Origin: Desulfotomaculum sp.
GTDB lineage: Bacteria; Bacillota; Desulfotomaculia; Desulfotomaculales; Nap2-2B
Assembly: GCA_003445555.1 (NCBI GenBank)
Contig: DMDI01000094.1
Span: forward strand, 1 to 5,578
Direction: 5' to 3'
Length of the DNA: 5,578 bases
Shown here: positions 1-4,649 of the stretch, in pieces
Layout of the letters: each line of letters starts with the position of its first letter
Position numbering within the stretch: position 1 is the first letter of the stretch
Notes under the pieces: model-generated
Told to the model about the DNA's origin: nothing
Seen by the model: the letters and a program-made list of their open reading frames with translations, nothing else
Database searches by the model: none
Position numbers and translations under genes: made by a program

Positions 1-131
1 AAAAAGAAGGAAAAGAAGAAAAAAAAAAGGGGGACATAAAAAAAAAAAAGAACAATATGGTAAACAAAAACTTTAAAAAAAAAGTGAAGCGAAAAAAAAA
101 AAGGGAGAAAGGCGAGTGATTAACCCCGGGC
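1..131. other. Corrupted contig-end sequence over the 5' part of rpsS
   Basis: This stretch should hold the 5' end of rpsS and perhaps the last codons of rplB, but it is almost pure A/G and does not give a clean S19 reading frame. Remnants of S19 are visible: GTA at 60-62, a lysine-rich run, GTG at 84, then codons for KKGERRVI at 98-121 or so. The distance from GTA 60 to GTG 116 is 56 bases, where the S19 family has 19 codons (57 bases), so one base is missing. The best place is after GTG 84, where GTGAAGCG should probably be GTGGAAGCG. Many expected C, T and G positions read A. A G-rich run at 29-33 may be the rpsS ribosome binding site. I infer sequencing or consensus error at the end of a contig, not a real low-complexity element. 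Confidence 0.75.
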
Positions 132-313
132 CCCGCCGCTCTACCATATTCCCCCAAATGGTTGGTTATACTGTTGCCGTTCATGATGGACGTAAACATG
201 TACCGGTATACATTACGGAAGATATGATAGGTCACAAATTGGGGGAGTTTGCCGTAACCAGGCATTTTAGGGGACACGGATCTCATACGGAAAGATCTAC
301 GGCCCTCAAGTAG
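116..313 (+). CDS. rpsS: 30S ribosomal protein S19, readable C-terminal part (5' end corrupted)
   Basis: S19 sits in the head of the 30S subunit, forms a complex with S13 and contacts 16S rRNA near the A site. The readable part runs from V116 to the TAG at 311-313 and shows the family core [20 protein letters not shown], then [17 protein letters not shown] and the glycine/histidine-rich end [10 protein letters not shown]. Only 65 residues read in frame, against about 90-95 for the family. The GTG at 116 is not the true start: it matches an internal valine about 30 residues in. The real start should lie near bases 30-40, in the damaged sequence, and a one-base loss breaks the frame. Residues 3-6 read NPGP where the family has KTWS, again likely miscalls. 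It is followed 24 bases later by rplV, as expected for the S10 operon. Confidence 0.9.
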   Translation: MINPGPRRSTIFPQMVGYTVAVHDGRKHVPVYITEDMIGHKLGEFAVTRHFRGHGSHTERSTALK

Positions 314-337
314 AAACAGGAAAGGAAGGATGACTAG

Positions 338-673
338 ATGGAAGTACACGCTACCGCGAAGTATATTCGTATTTCTCCCCGTAAAGTGCGTCAAGTGGTA
401 GATTTAATTCGCCGGAAGGATGTTAACGAAGCCCTGGCTATTTTAAAATATACCCCTAGGCGGGCGGCCTTACCGGTGGCTAAAGCAGTTAAGTCAGCGG
501 CGGCAAATGCGGAACATAATTACGACCTGAATAAAGACAAATTATATGTGGCTGCAGCCTTTGTGAACCAAGGACCGACTTTTAAACGGTATAAGGCACG
601 GGCTATGGGACGGGCAAACACTATTTTTAAGCGTACCAGTCATATTACTGTTTTAGTTAAAGAAAAAAAATAA
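338..673 (+). CDS. rplV: 50S ribosomal protein L22
   Basis: L22 binds 23S rRNA early in assembly and sends a long beta-hairpin into the wall of the nascent-peptide exit tunnel. The 111-residue product has the normal family length. It shows the globular N-terminal half with [15 protein letters not shown] at 11-25 and the helix [14 protein letters not shown] at 48-61. The tunnel hairpin follows at about 79-101 ([15 protein letters not shown]), ending in the basic tail VKEKK. The start is ATG 338, preceded by the purine-rich GGAAGGA at 324-330. The gene ends at 673, three bases before a strong hairpin that separates it from rpsC. I see no deletion or insertion in the hairpin tip, where macrolide-resistance changes occur in other species. 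Confidence 0.98.
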   Translation: MEVHATAKYIRISPRKVRQVVDLIRRKDVNEALAILKYTPRRAALPVAKAVKSAAANAEHNYDLNKDKLYVAAAFVNQGPTFKRYKARAMGRANTIFKRTSHITVLVKEKK

Positions 674-675
674 AG

Positions 676-745
676 TTGGAGATTAGAAGTTAGAAGTTGG
701 ATTAGGGCGAATTTCATAATCCAACCTCCAATTTCCAACTTCCAG
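676..745. repeat. Hairpin made of 7-base repeats, rplV-rpsC gap
   Basis: Bases 676-704 pair with 717-745 around a 12-base loop at 705-716. Of 29 positions, 22 are Watson-Crick pairs, 3 are G-T wobbles and 4 are A-C mismatches, so every defect could come from a transition in a once-perfect stem. Each arm is built of 7-base units: AGTTGGA, GATTAGA, AGTTAGA, AGTTGGA on the left, and TCCAACC, TCCAATT, TCCAACT on the right. The right arm ends where the rpsC ribosome binding site begins (744-752). No T-run follows, so it is not an intrinsic terminator. The same unit family recurs after rpsC at 1398-1561. I infer an intergenic repeat element; a role in mRNA structure or processing is possible but not shown. 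Confidence 0.85.
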
Positions 746-752
746 AAGGAGG
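744..752 (+). promoter_or_regulatory. Strong ribosome binding site of rpsC
   Basis: AGAAGGAGG lies 6 bases before GTG 759 and supports that non-ATG start. Its first two bases lie at the foot of the upstream hairpin, so the hairpin could form without covering the core GGAGG. Confidence 0.85.
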
Positions 753-758
753 AATAAA

Positions 759-1439
759 GTGGGTCAAAAAGTACACCCGAAAGGCTTGCGCTTGGGTATC
801 ATTAAGGATTGGGAAGGAAAATGGTATGCTGATAAAAAAACATTTGCCAGTTTTTTGCTGGAGGATGTAAAAATACGCCGTTTTATAAAAGAAAAACTTT
901 TTGCGGCTGGAGTTTCTAATGTTCAAATTGAGCGGGCGGCAAACCGCTTAAAAATAACTATAAATACGGCCAGACCAGGAATTGTTATTGGGCGTGGCGG
1001 CGTAGAAGTAGAGTCTTTACGTAAAAAATTAGAAAATATAACCGGTAAACAAATCCATATAAACATTGCCGAAATAAAGTCGCCTGAATTAGAAGCCCAG
1101 CTTGTGGCGGAAGGAGTTGCGGCGCAAATTGAAAAACGGATTGCCTTTCGCCGGGCAATAAAACAGGCGGTTTCGCGGTCTATGCGGTTAGGGGCAAAAG
1201 GAATTAAAGTAGCGGTAAGCGGGCGACTAGGTGGGGCGGAAATTGCCCGTACAGAGTGGCATAGTGAAGGTAAAGTCCCGTTGCATACTTTACGGGCGGA
1301 TATAGATTATGGGTTTGCGGAAGCGAATACAACTTACGGCAAAATTGGAATTAAAACCTGGATTTACAAAGGAGAAGTACTACCGGCAAAAAAACAAGAA
1401 GTGAGAAGTGAGAAGTTAGAAGCGGGAAGTGAGAAGTGA
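759..1439 (+). CDS. rpsC: 30S ribosomal protein S3, with a repeat-derived C-terminal tail
   Basis: S3 lines the mRNA entry channel of the 30S head and helps unwind mRNA. The 226-residue product begins [14 protein letters not shown], as in the family, which fixes the GTG start. The type II KH domain has its GxxG loop as GRGG at 78-81. The C-terminal domain carries the S3 signature around 154-167 ([14 protein letters not shown]) and the usual end [16 protein letters not shown] at 197-212. Everything after that, E214 to K226 and the TGA stop, is written in tandem 7-base repeats. Three units make 21 bases, giving two 7-residue protein repeats, EVRSEKL and EAGSEK-stop. Most S3 proteins of this group end near residue 210-220, so the tail was probably acquired when the repeat inserted. 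The tail is short, charged and at the variable end, so it is likely tolerated. Confidence 0.98.
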   Translation: MGQKVHPKGLRLGIIKDWEGKWYADKKTFASFLLEDVKIRRFIKEKLFAAGVSNVQIERAANRLKITINTARPGIVIGRGGVEVESLRKKLENITGKQIHINIAEIKSPELEAQLVAEGVAAQIEKRIAFRRAIKQAVSRSMRLGAKGIKVAVSGRLGGAEIARTEWHSEGKVPLHTLRADIDYGFAEANTTYGKIGIKTWIYKGEVLPAKKQEVRSEKLEAGSEK

Positions 1440-1561
1440 GGAGTTAAAAACCGTAAGTTAAAAAAACTAAAAGGGAATTTTAACTTTAGATTTTACTTAT
1501 TTCTTAATTTATAGAAAAAATATATTTTAAGTCTAACCTCTTACTTCTCACTTCTCACTTC
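1398..1561. repeat. Heptamer repeat array and large hairpin overlapping the end of rpsC
   Basis: Seven tandem 7-base units run from 1398 to 1446: GAAGTGA, GAAGTGA, GAAGTTA, GAAGCGG, GAAGTGA, GAAGTGA, GGAGTTA. Four units in the opposite orientation run from 1534 to 1561: TAACCTC, TTACTTC, TCACTTC, TCACTTC. Arms 1419-1446 and 1534-1561 can pair over 28 positions with 2 A-C mismatches and 3 G-T wobbles. The 87-base AT-rich loop holds a second stem, AAGTTAAAA at 1455-1463 with TTTTAACTT at 1478-1486. The left arm encodes the last residues and the stop of S3; the right arm ends 2 bases before the rplP ribosome binding site. No open frame lies inside, so if it is mobile it is non-autonomous. The same repeat family forms the hairpin at 676-745. 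Confidence 0.87.
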
Positions 1562-1563
1562 TC

Positions 1564-1574
1564 AAGAAGGAGGT
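1564..1574 (+). promoter_or_regulatory. Ribosome binding site of rplP
   Basis: AAGAAGGAGGT is a near-perfect anti-16S match. It lies 7 bases from an out-of-frame ATG at 1581 and 11 bases from the true L16 start at 1585. The spacing to the real start is therefore longer than usual, because of a tandem AATG at 1580-1587. Confidence 0.8.
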
Positions 1575-1584
1575 GCAATAATGA

Positions 1585-2025
1585 ATGTTAATACCCAAAA
1601 GAGTAAAACACCGTAAGCAGCATCGACCGGGTCTCCAGGGCCTTGCTAAGGGCGGAACGACGGTACATTTTGGTGAATATGGATTACAGGCTTGTGAGGC
1701 GGGCTGGATTACAAACCGCCAAATTGAAGCGGCCCGTATTGCTATAACCCGTTACATAAAACGGGGAGGGAAAGTATGGATTAGAATTTTTCCCGATAAG
1801 CCAATTACCGCTAAGCCGGCGGAGACAAGGATGGGTAGTGGCAAAGGAACGCCAGAGCACTGGGTAGCAGTGGTTAAACCGGGACGAATTATGTTTGAAC
1901 TGGCTGGGGTGAAGGAAGATGTAGCCCACGAAGCCATGCGTTTGGCGGCCCATAAATTGTCTATAAAAACAAAATTTGTGGTTAAAGAAGAAAAAGAAGA
2001 AGCAGGTGAAGCAAGTGAAAGTTGA
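1585..2025 (+). CDS. rplP: 50S ribosomal protein L16
   Basis: L16 is a late-assembling protein near the A site and peptidyl transferase centre of the 50S subunit. The 146-residue product starts [14 protein letters not shown], the family N-terminus, which selects ATG 1585 over the out-of-frame ATG four bases upstream (that frame stops after 11 codons at 1616). The family core includes [10 protein letters not shown] at 29-38, [14 protein letters not shown] at 65-78 and the signature RMGSGKG at 82-88, followed by [10 protein letters not shown]. The C-terminal tail [13 protein letters not shown] is acidic and variable. The end overlaps rpmC by 11 bases, a layout that favours translational coupling. 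The long structured gap before this gene makes it the most isolated gene of the block. Confidence 0.98.
   Translation: MLIPKRVKHRKQHRPGLQGLAKGGTTVHFGEYGLQACEAGWITNRQIEAARIAITRYIKRGGKVWIRIFPDKPITAKPAETRMGSGKGTPEHWVAVVKPGRIMFELAGVKEDVAHEAMRLAAHKLSIKTKFVVKEEKEEAGEASES
2004..2009 (+). promoter_or_regulatory. Ribosome binding site of rpmC, inside rplP
   Basis: AGGTGA lies within the last codons of rplP, 5 bases before GTG 2015. It supports that start over the more upstream in-frame TTG at 1976, whose product would carry a lysine run not typical of L29. Confidence 0.65.
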
Positions 2026-2215
2026 CGAATTAAGAGAGATGACCACCTTAGAGCTAACTAAAAAGATAGATTTAGCAAAAGATGAACTTTTTAAATTAAG
2101 GTTTCAACTGGCGGTTAATCAATTGGAAAACGTGGGGAGAATTAAAGAAGCGCGGCGGAATATAGCCCGCTTAAAAACAATACTCCGAGAATATGAATTA
2201 GGTATTTCATCTTAA
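2015..2215 (+). CDS. rpmC: 50S ribosomal protein L29
   Basis: L29 is a small helical hairpin protein at the exit of the peptide tunnel, next to L23, where targeting factors dock. Starting at GTG 2015 gives 66 residues, the usual size, with the family N-terminus [10 protein letters not shown]. The first helix has [17 protein letters not shown] at 23-39, containing the conserved LRFQ, and the second has [18 protein letters not shown] at 42-59. The frame is open upstream to 1976, but the added residues read [12 protein letters not shown], which is only rplP tail sequence in another frame. The start lies 11 bases inside rplP, so the two genes are probably translationally coupled. The TAA is followed by a 94-base gap before rpsQ. 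Confidence 0.96.
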   Translation: MKVDELREMTTLELTKKIDLAKDELFKLRFQLAVNQLENVGRIKEARRNIARLKTILREYELGISS

Positions 2216-2230
2216 ATTTGGTCACCAACG

Positions 2231-2250
2231 GTTAAAGATACAGGCCGGGA
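2231..2250 (+). repeat. Copy 1 of a 20-base motif shared with the rplF-rplR gap
   Basis: GTTAAAGATACAGGCCGGGA here matches 5219-5238 at 17 of 20 positions, and all three differences are transitions. Both copies lie in gaps just after an r-protein stop codon. Neither copy starts a plausible gene. It may be a short dispersed repeat or chance similarity. Confidence 0.4.
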
Positions 2251-2309
2251 GAGTGTGCTATTTTTAAAGTATATAAATTAGGGATTCAAAAATACCTGGA
2301 GGGAAAAGA

Positions 2310-2570
2310 ATGGAAGGTAAGCCGCGTAAAGCCCAAATTGGCCGGGTGGTAAGCAATAAAATGGATAAAACAGTTGTGGTTAAGGTAGAAAAACAAGGGC
2401 GGCATCCTTTATATAAAAAGACCATCCGCCGGACAAAAAGGTATAAAGCGCATGATGAGAAAAACACCTGTCAAATTGGTGATCGGGTGCAGATTATGGA
2501 AACGCGCCCCATCTCACGTGATAAACGGTGGCGGGTTGTAGCCATATTAGAAAAGGCAGAACAAGGATAA
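2310..2570 (+). CDS. rpsQ: 30S ribosomal protein S17
   Basis: S17 is a primary 16S rRNA binder in the 30S body, with an OB-fold and long loops. The 86-residue product has the normal length. It shows [20 protein letters not shown] at 7-26, [19 protein letters not shown] at 32-50 and the family signature [18 protein letters not shown] at 57-74. The ATG start at 2310 lies 6 bases after GGAGGG at 2298-2303. The preceding 94-base gap holds no gene that I can support. Directly after its stop lies the palindromic GGGACGG element that separates it from rplN. Confidence 0.98.
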   Translation: MEGKPRKAQIGRVVSNKMDKTVVVKVEKQGRHPLYKKTIRRTKRYKAHDEKNTCQIGDRVQIMETRPISRDKRWRVVAILEKAEQG

Positions 2571-2577
2571 AATACAA

Positions 2578-2650
2578 GGGGACGGTTTTCTTGTCTTGCT
2601 TCATTATCTTTCTTTATCTTTCTTCGAGGAAAGACAAGAGAACCGTCCCT
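2578..2650. repeat. Palindromic GGGACGG-ended element between rpsQ and rplN
   Basis: The left arm 2578-2597 and right arm 2631-2650 form a 20-pair stem with no mismatch if two G-T wobbles are allowed. The ends read GGGACGGTT and AACCGTCCC, and the 33-base loop is pyrimidine-rich. The element starts 7 bases after the rpsQ stop and ends 4 bases before the rplN ribosome binding site. Its right arm read in frame gives the peptide RQENRP, and the reverse complement of its left arm also gives RQENRP, so false ORFs enter it from both sides. No T-run follows on either strand, so it is not a classical terminator. I infer a small non-autonomous repeat, similar in form to REP- or MITE-type palindromes. 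I believe GGGACGGTTCT palindromes recur in clostridial genomes, but I could not check this. Confidence 0.85.
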
Positions 2651-2654
2651 GGGC

Positions 2655-2660
2655 GGGAGG
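2655..2660 (+). promoter_or_regulatory. Ribosome binding site of rplN
   Basis: GGGAGG lies 7 bases before GTG 2668. It fixes that start and argues against the in-frame TTG at 2596, which lies inside the palindromic element. Confidence 0.8.
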
Positions 2661-2667
2661 AAAAAAA

Positions 2668-3036
2668 GTGATTCAGGTCCAATCAATACTTAATGTAGCC
2701 GACAACACGGGAGCCCGCCGCTTAATGTGCCTTCGTGTTTTGGGTGGAGCTTTTCGTCGTTACGCCACAATTGGTGACGAAATTGTTTGTTCGGTAAAAG
2801 AAGCTTCACCGGGGGGGGTAGTTAAAAAAGGTGATGTGGTTAAAGCGGTTGTTGTGCGTACCGCAAAGGAGATGCGACGCCCCGACGGTTCCTATATTAG
2901 ATTTGACGAAAATGCGGCGGTAATTATTAAAGATGATAGGAGTCCGCGGGGTACGCGCATTTTTGGCCCGGTAGCCCGGGAATTGCGCGAGCGTGATTTT
3001 ATGAAAATTATCTCTTTAGCTCCCGAGGTAATTTAA
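2668..3036 (+). CDS. rplN: 50S ribosomal protein L14
   Basis: L14 binds 23S rRNA on the subunit interface, contacts L19 and 16S rRNA, and is the docking site of the silencing factor RsfS. From GTG 2668 the product is 122 residues, exactly the common bacterial length, and begins [20 protein letters not shown]. The conserved core has [20 protein letters not shown] at 49-68, [17 protein letters not shown] at 71-87 and the end [14 protein letters not shown] at 94-107. The frame stays open upstream to a TTG at 2596, but those 24 codons come from the palindromic element and match nothing in L14. A tool that chooses the longest frame would misplace this start. The stop TAA is followed at once by an ATG (3037) in the same frame. 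Confidence 0.98.
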   Translation: MIQVQSILNVADNTGARRLMCLRVLGGAFRRYATIGDEIVCSVKEASPGGVVKKGDVVKAVVVRTAKEMRRPDGSYIRFDENAAVIIKDDRSPRGTRIFGPVARELRERDFMKIISLAPEVI

Positions 3037-3087
3037 ATGCAAGTTGGAAACGTACGCTATAGTAAATTTAAATTGGGGGTCTTATAA
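3037..3087 (+). CDS. Possible 16-residue mini-ORF bridging rplN and rplX
   Basis: An ATG directly follows the rplN stop (TAA-ATG) and opens a 16-codon frame reading [16 protein letters not shown]. Its stop TAA at 3085-3087 shares one base with the ATG of rplX (TAATG). It fills the whole gap with no base left over and could carry terminating ribosomes from rplN to rplX. It has no ribosome binding site of its own close to the ATG, and I recognise no homologue. A frame this short is easily open by chance, so I offer it only as a candidate. Confidence 0.22.
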   Translation: MQVGNVRYSKFKLGVL

Positions 3088-3407
3088 TGGCCAAGGTTCA
3101 TGTTCGTAAAGGAGATAGTGTGTTAGTAATTAGCGGTAAAGACGCCGGAACACAGGGAAAGGTATTGGCTGTTTTACCTGCCAAGAGTAAGGTAGTGGTG
3201 GAAAAAATTAATGTGGTTAAACGTCATACCCGGCCTTCCCGAACAATGCCCCAGGGAGGCATTTTAGAAAAAGAAGCGCCAATTAGCAGTTCTAAAGTAA
3301 TGTTGGTTTGCAATCATTGTAAACAACCAACCCGCACAGGGCACAAGATATTAAGTGACGGAAAAAAAGGGCGTTTATGTAAAAAATGTCAGGAAATAAT
3401 CGGTTAG
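3087..3407 (+). CDS. rplX: 50S ribosomal protein L24, zinc-knuckle form
   Basis: L24 is one of the initiator proteins of 50S assembly and sits near the tunnel exit. The 106-residue product shows the KOW motif at about 7-30 ([20 protein letters not shown]). The L24 body follows with [14 protein letters not shown] at 38-51 and [17 protein letters not shown] at 57-73. The C-terminus has C75xxC78 and C98xxC101, spaced as a four-cysteine zinc site. Several L24 families have lost these cysteines, for example in Bacillus subtilis as I recall it. The start ATG 3087 lies 6 bases after GGGGGT at 3075-3080, a weaker site than most here. The 50 bases upstream can be read as a mini-ORF ending on this ATG, which may help it by coupling. 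Confidence 0.98.
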   Translation: MAKVHVRKGDSVLVISGKDAGTQGKVLAVLPAKSKVVVEKINVVKRHTRPSRTMPQGGILEKEAPISSSKVMLVCNHCKQPTRTGHKILSDGKKGRLCKKCQEIIG

Positions 3408-3425
3408 TAACCAGGCTTAAAACGC

Positions 3426-3431
3426 GGGAGG
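3426..3431 (+). promoter_or_regulatory. Ribosome binding site of rplE
   Basis: GGGAGG lies 8 bases before ATG 3440 and selects that start. An in-frame upstream start at 3386 would overlap rplX and add 18 residues foreign to L5. Confidence 0.75.
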
Positions 3432-3439
3432 AAGAAGCA

Positions 3440-3982
3440 ATGTCAAGGTTAAAAGAGAAATATAAAAAAGAAGTAGTGGCAAACCTAATGCAAGATTTTG
3501 GTTATAAAAATGTCCTGGCGGTACCAAAGCTAGAGAAAGTGATAATTAATGTGGGAGTAGGAGAAGCTACGAATAACAGTAAAGCCATGGATGCCGCAGT
3601 TAATGATTTGACCCTTATTACAGGACAACGTCCGGTGGTTACCAGGGCAAAAAGGTCTATTGCTGCTTTTAAATTACGGCAGGGGATGATGGTGGGTTGC
3701 AAGGTAACTTTACGGGGAAACCGGATGTATGATTTTGTAGATAAGCTTTTTAATGTTGCCTTGCCGCGGGTCCGTGATTTTCGGGGAGTACCGCCAAAGT
3801 CTTTTGACGGCCGGGGTAATTATACTTTGGGAATTAAAGAGCAGTTAATATTTCCGGAAATTGATTATGATAAAATTGATAAAGCGCGCGGAATGGATAT
3901 TATCTTTGTAACTACAGCCCAAAAAGATGAAGAGGCAAAAGAACTGCTAAAGCTTTTGGGGATGCCTTTTCGGCTATCCTAG
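3440..3982 (+). CDS. rplE: 50S ribosomal protein L5
   Basis: L5 joins L18 and 5S rRNA into the central protuberance of the 50S subunit and contacts S13 across the subunit bridge. From ATG 3440 the product is 180 residues, the family's usual length, and begins [17 protein letters not shown]. It shows [15 protein letters not shown] at 29-43, the signature [15 protein letters not shown] at 57-71 and [18 protein letters not shown] at 76-93. Further on come [12 protein letters not shown], the [20 protein letters not shown] segment, and the end LLKLLGMPF. The frame is open upstream to 3386 within rplX, but that addition lacks family character and the ribosome binding site favours 3440. In E. coli the spc operon is autoregulated by S8 binding near the L5 start; I see no clear equivalent fold here. 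Confidence 0.98.
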   Translation: MSRLKEKYKKEVVANLMQDFGYKNVLAVPKLEKVIINVGVGEATNNSKAMDAAVNDLTLITGQRPVVTRAKRSIAAFKLRQGMMVGCKVTLRGNRMYDFVDKLFNVALPRVRDFRGVPPKSFDGRGNYTLGIKEQLIFPEIDYDKIDKARGMDIIFVTTAQKDEEAKELLKLLGMPFRLS

Positions 3983-4003
3983 AGCAATCAGGATAACAGG
4001 ATG

Positions 4004-4010
4004 AAGGAGG
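4004..4010 (+). promoter_or_regulatory. Ribosome binding site of rpsN
   Basis: AAGGAGG lies 3 bases from ATG 4014 and 6 bases from GTG 4017. The spacing favours the GTG as the working start, although ATG is the stronger codon. Confidence 0.7.
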
Positions 4011-4016
4011 AGAATG

Positions 4017-4202
4017 GTGGCTAAAAAATCAATGATTTATAAGGCCATGCGTGAGCCTAAATTTAAAGTACGTCAGCACAACCGGTGCAAACTTTGTGGA
4101 CGTCCTCATGCTTATATGCGTAAATTTGGCATTTGCCGGATTTGCTTTCGGGTCCTTTCGTACCGGGGGGAGATTCCGGGTGTGCGTAAGGCCAGTTGGT
4201 AA
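4017..4202 (+). CDS. rpsN: 30S ribosomal protein S14, type Z (zinc-binding)
   Basis: S14 is a late-assembling protein of the 30S head next to S3 and S10. This is the short zinc form typical of Gram-positive bacteria: 61 residues with C24xxC27 and C40xxC43 as zinc ligands, and the end [11 protein letters not shown]. The first codons read ATG GTG GCT AAA AAA. Starting at GTG 4017 gives the canonical MAKKSMI, 61 residues and a 6-base spacer to AAGGAGG. ATG 4014 would add one residue and leave only 3 bases. I prefer 4017 but cannot exclude 4014. Many Firmicutes hold a second, cysteine-free S14 elsewhere, used when zinc is scarce; none is in this window. The stop overlaps the start of the rpsH ribosome binding region. 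Confidence 0.96.
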   Translation: MAKKSMIYKAMREPKFKVRQHNRCKLCGRPHAYMRKFGICRICFRVLSYRGEIPGVRKASW

Positions 4203-4210
4203 AAGGAGGT
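4203..4210 (+). promoter_or_regulatory. Ribosome binding site of rpsH
   Basis: AAGGAGGT begins immediately after the rpsN stop and lies 6-7 bases before ATG 4217. It selects 4217 over the in-frame ATG 4223 and over an upstream in-frame start at 4196. Confidence 0.8.
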
Positions 4211-4216
4211 GTTTTG

Positions 4217-4618
4217 ATGGCCATGACAGATCCAGTAGCCGATTTCTTAACGCGTGTTCGCAACGCCAATATGGCCTGTCACGATAAAGTAGAAATACCG
4301 GCTTCTAAAACAAAAAAAGCTATAACGGTTATTCTCAAGGAAGAAGGATTTATCAAAGATTATGAGTTTCTCGAAGAAAGTCACCGGCAAGGAACGATTA
4401 AAATTTATTTAAAATACGGGCCTAATAAGCAACGGGTTATTACCGGCATAAAACGCATAAGCAAGCCTGGTTTGAGAGTCTACGTCCGCAAAATTGGGGT
4501 ACCCCGGGTATTAGGGGGTTTGGGAGTGGCTATTATTTCTACTTCAAAAGGGATTTTAACCGATAGACAGGCTAGGAAAATGAATTTAGGCGGTGAAATT
4601 ATTTGTTATGTATGGTAA
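4217..4618 (+). CDS. rpsH: 30S ribosomal protein S8
   Basis: S8 is a primary binder of the 16S rRNA central domain and, in E. coli, the translational repressor of the spc operon. The 133-residue product has the usual length. It starts [18 protein letters not shown] and has the rRNA-binding N-terminal half with [12 protein letters not shown] at 25-36. The C-terminal half has [12 protein letters not shown] at 79-90 and the signature [20 protein letters not shown] at 101-120, ending [12 protein letters not shown] 4217 has the best spacing to AAGGAGGT. A start at ATG 4223 would remove two residues and is less likely. Translation is probably efficient because the ribosome binding site abuts the rpsN stop. 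Confidence 0.98.
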   Translation: MAMTDPVADFLTRVRNANMACHDKVEIPASKTKKAITVILKEEGFIKDYEFLEESHRQGTIKIYLKYGPNKQRVITGIKRISKPGLRVYVRKIGVPRVLGGLGVAIISTSKGILTDRQARKMNLGGEIICYVW

Positions 4619-4649
4619 AATTACTAAGGGGTAAGGCGGTGGGGCGAAG

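Noticed and set aside
1..50. C-terminus of L2 (rplB) or a poly-A regulatory tract
   Set aside because: rplB is expected here and its end is lysine-rich, but the sequence is too corrupted to support any codon assignment.
714..926. Open frame on the minus strand through the rplV-rpsC gap
   Set aside because: It lies over the repeat hairpin and the start of rpsC; no family resemblance, and it is antisense to a certain gene.
1398..1561. CRISPR array
   Set aside because: Units are 7 bases, directly abutting, with no spacers and with opposite-facing arms.
2002..2019. Nine-base direct repeat GCAGGTGAA/GCAAGTGAA as another heptamer element
   Set aside because: The period is 9, not 7, and it lies in coding sequence of the acidic L16 tail; simple codon repetition explains it.
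1684..2046. Open frame on the minus strand under rplP
   Set aside because: Shadow of the L16 coding sequence; the phenylalanine run mirrors the lysine/glutamate tail of L16.
2578..2650. Intrinsic terminator between rpsQ and rplN
   Set aside because: The stem is strong but no T-run follows on either strand, and downstream genes need read-through transcription.
2471..2686. Open frame on the minus strand across rpsQ, the palindrome and rplN
   Set aside because: Composed of antisense r-protein sequence and the repeat; its RQENRP comes from the left arm of the palindrome.
3502..3702. Open frame on the minus strand within rplE
   Set aside because: Antisense shadow of L5 with no ribosome binding site.
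4051..4287. Open frames on both strands over the rpsN-rpsH junction
   Set aside because: They lie over certain S14 and S8 genes in other frames and have no domain character.
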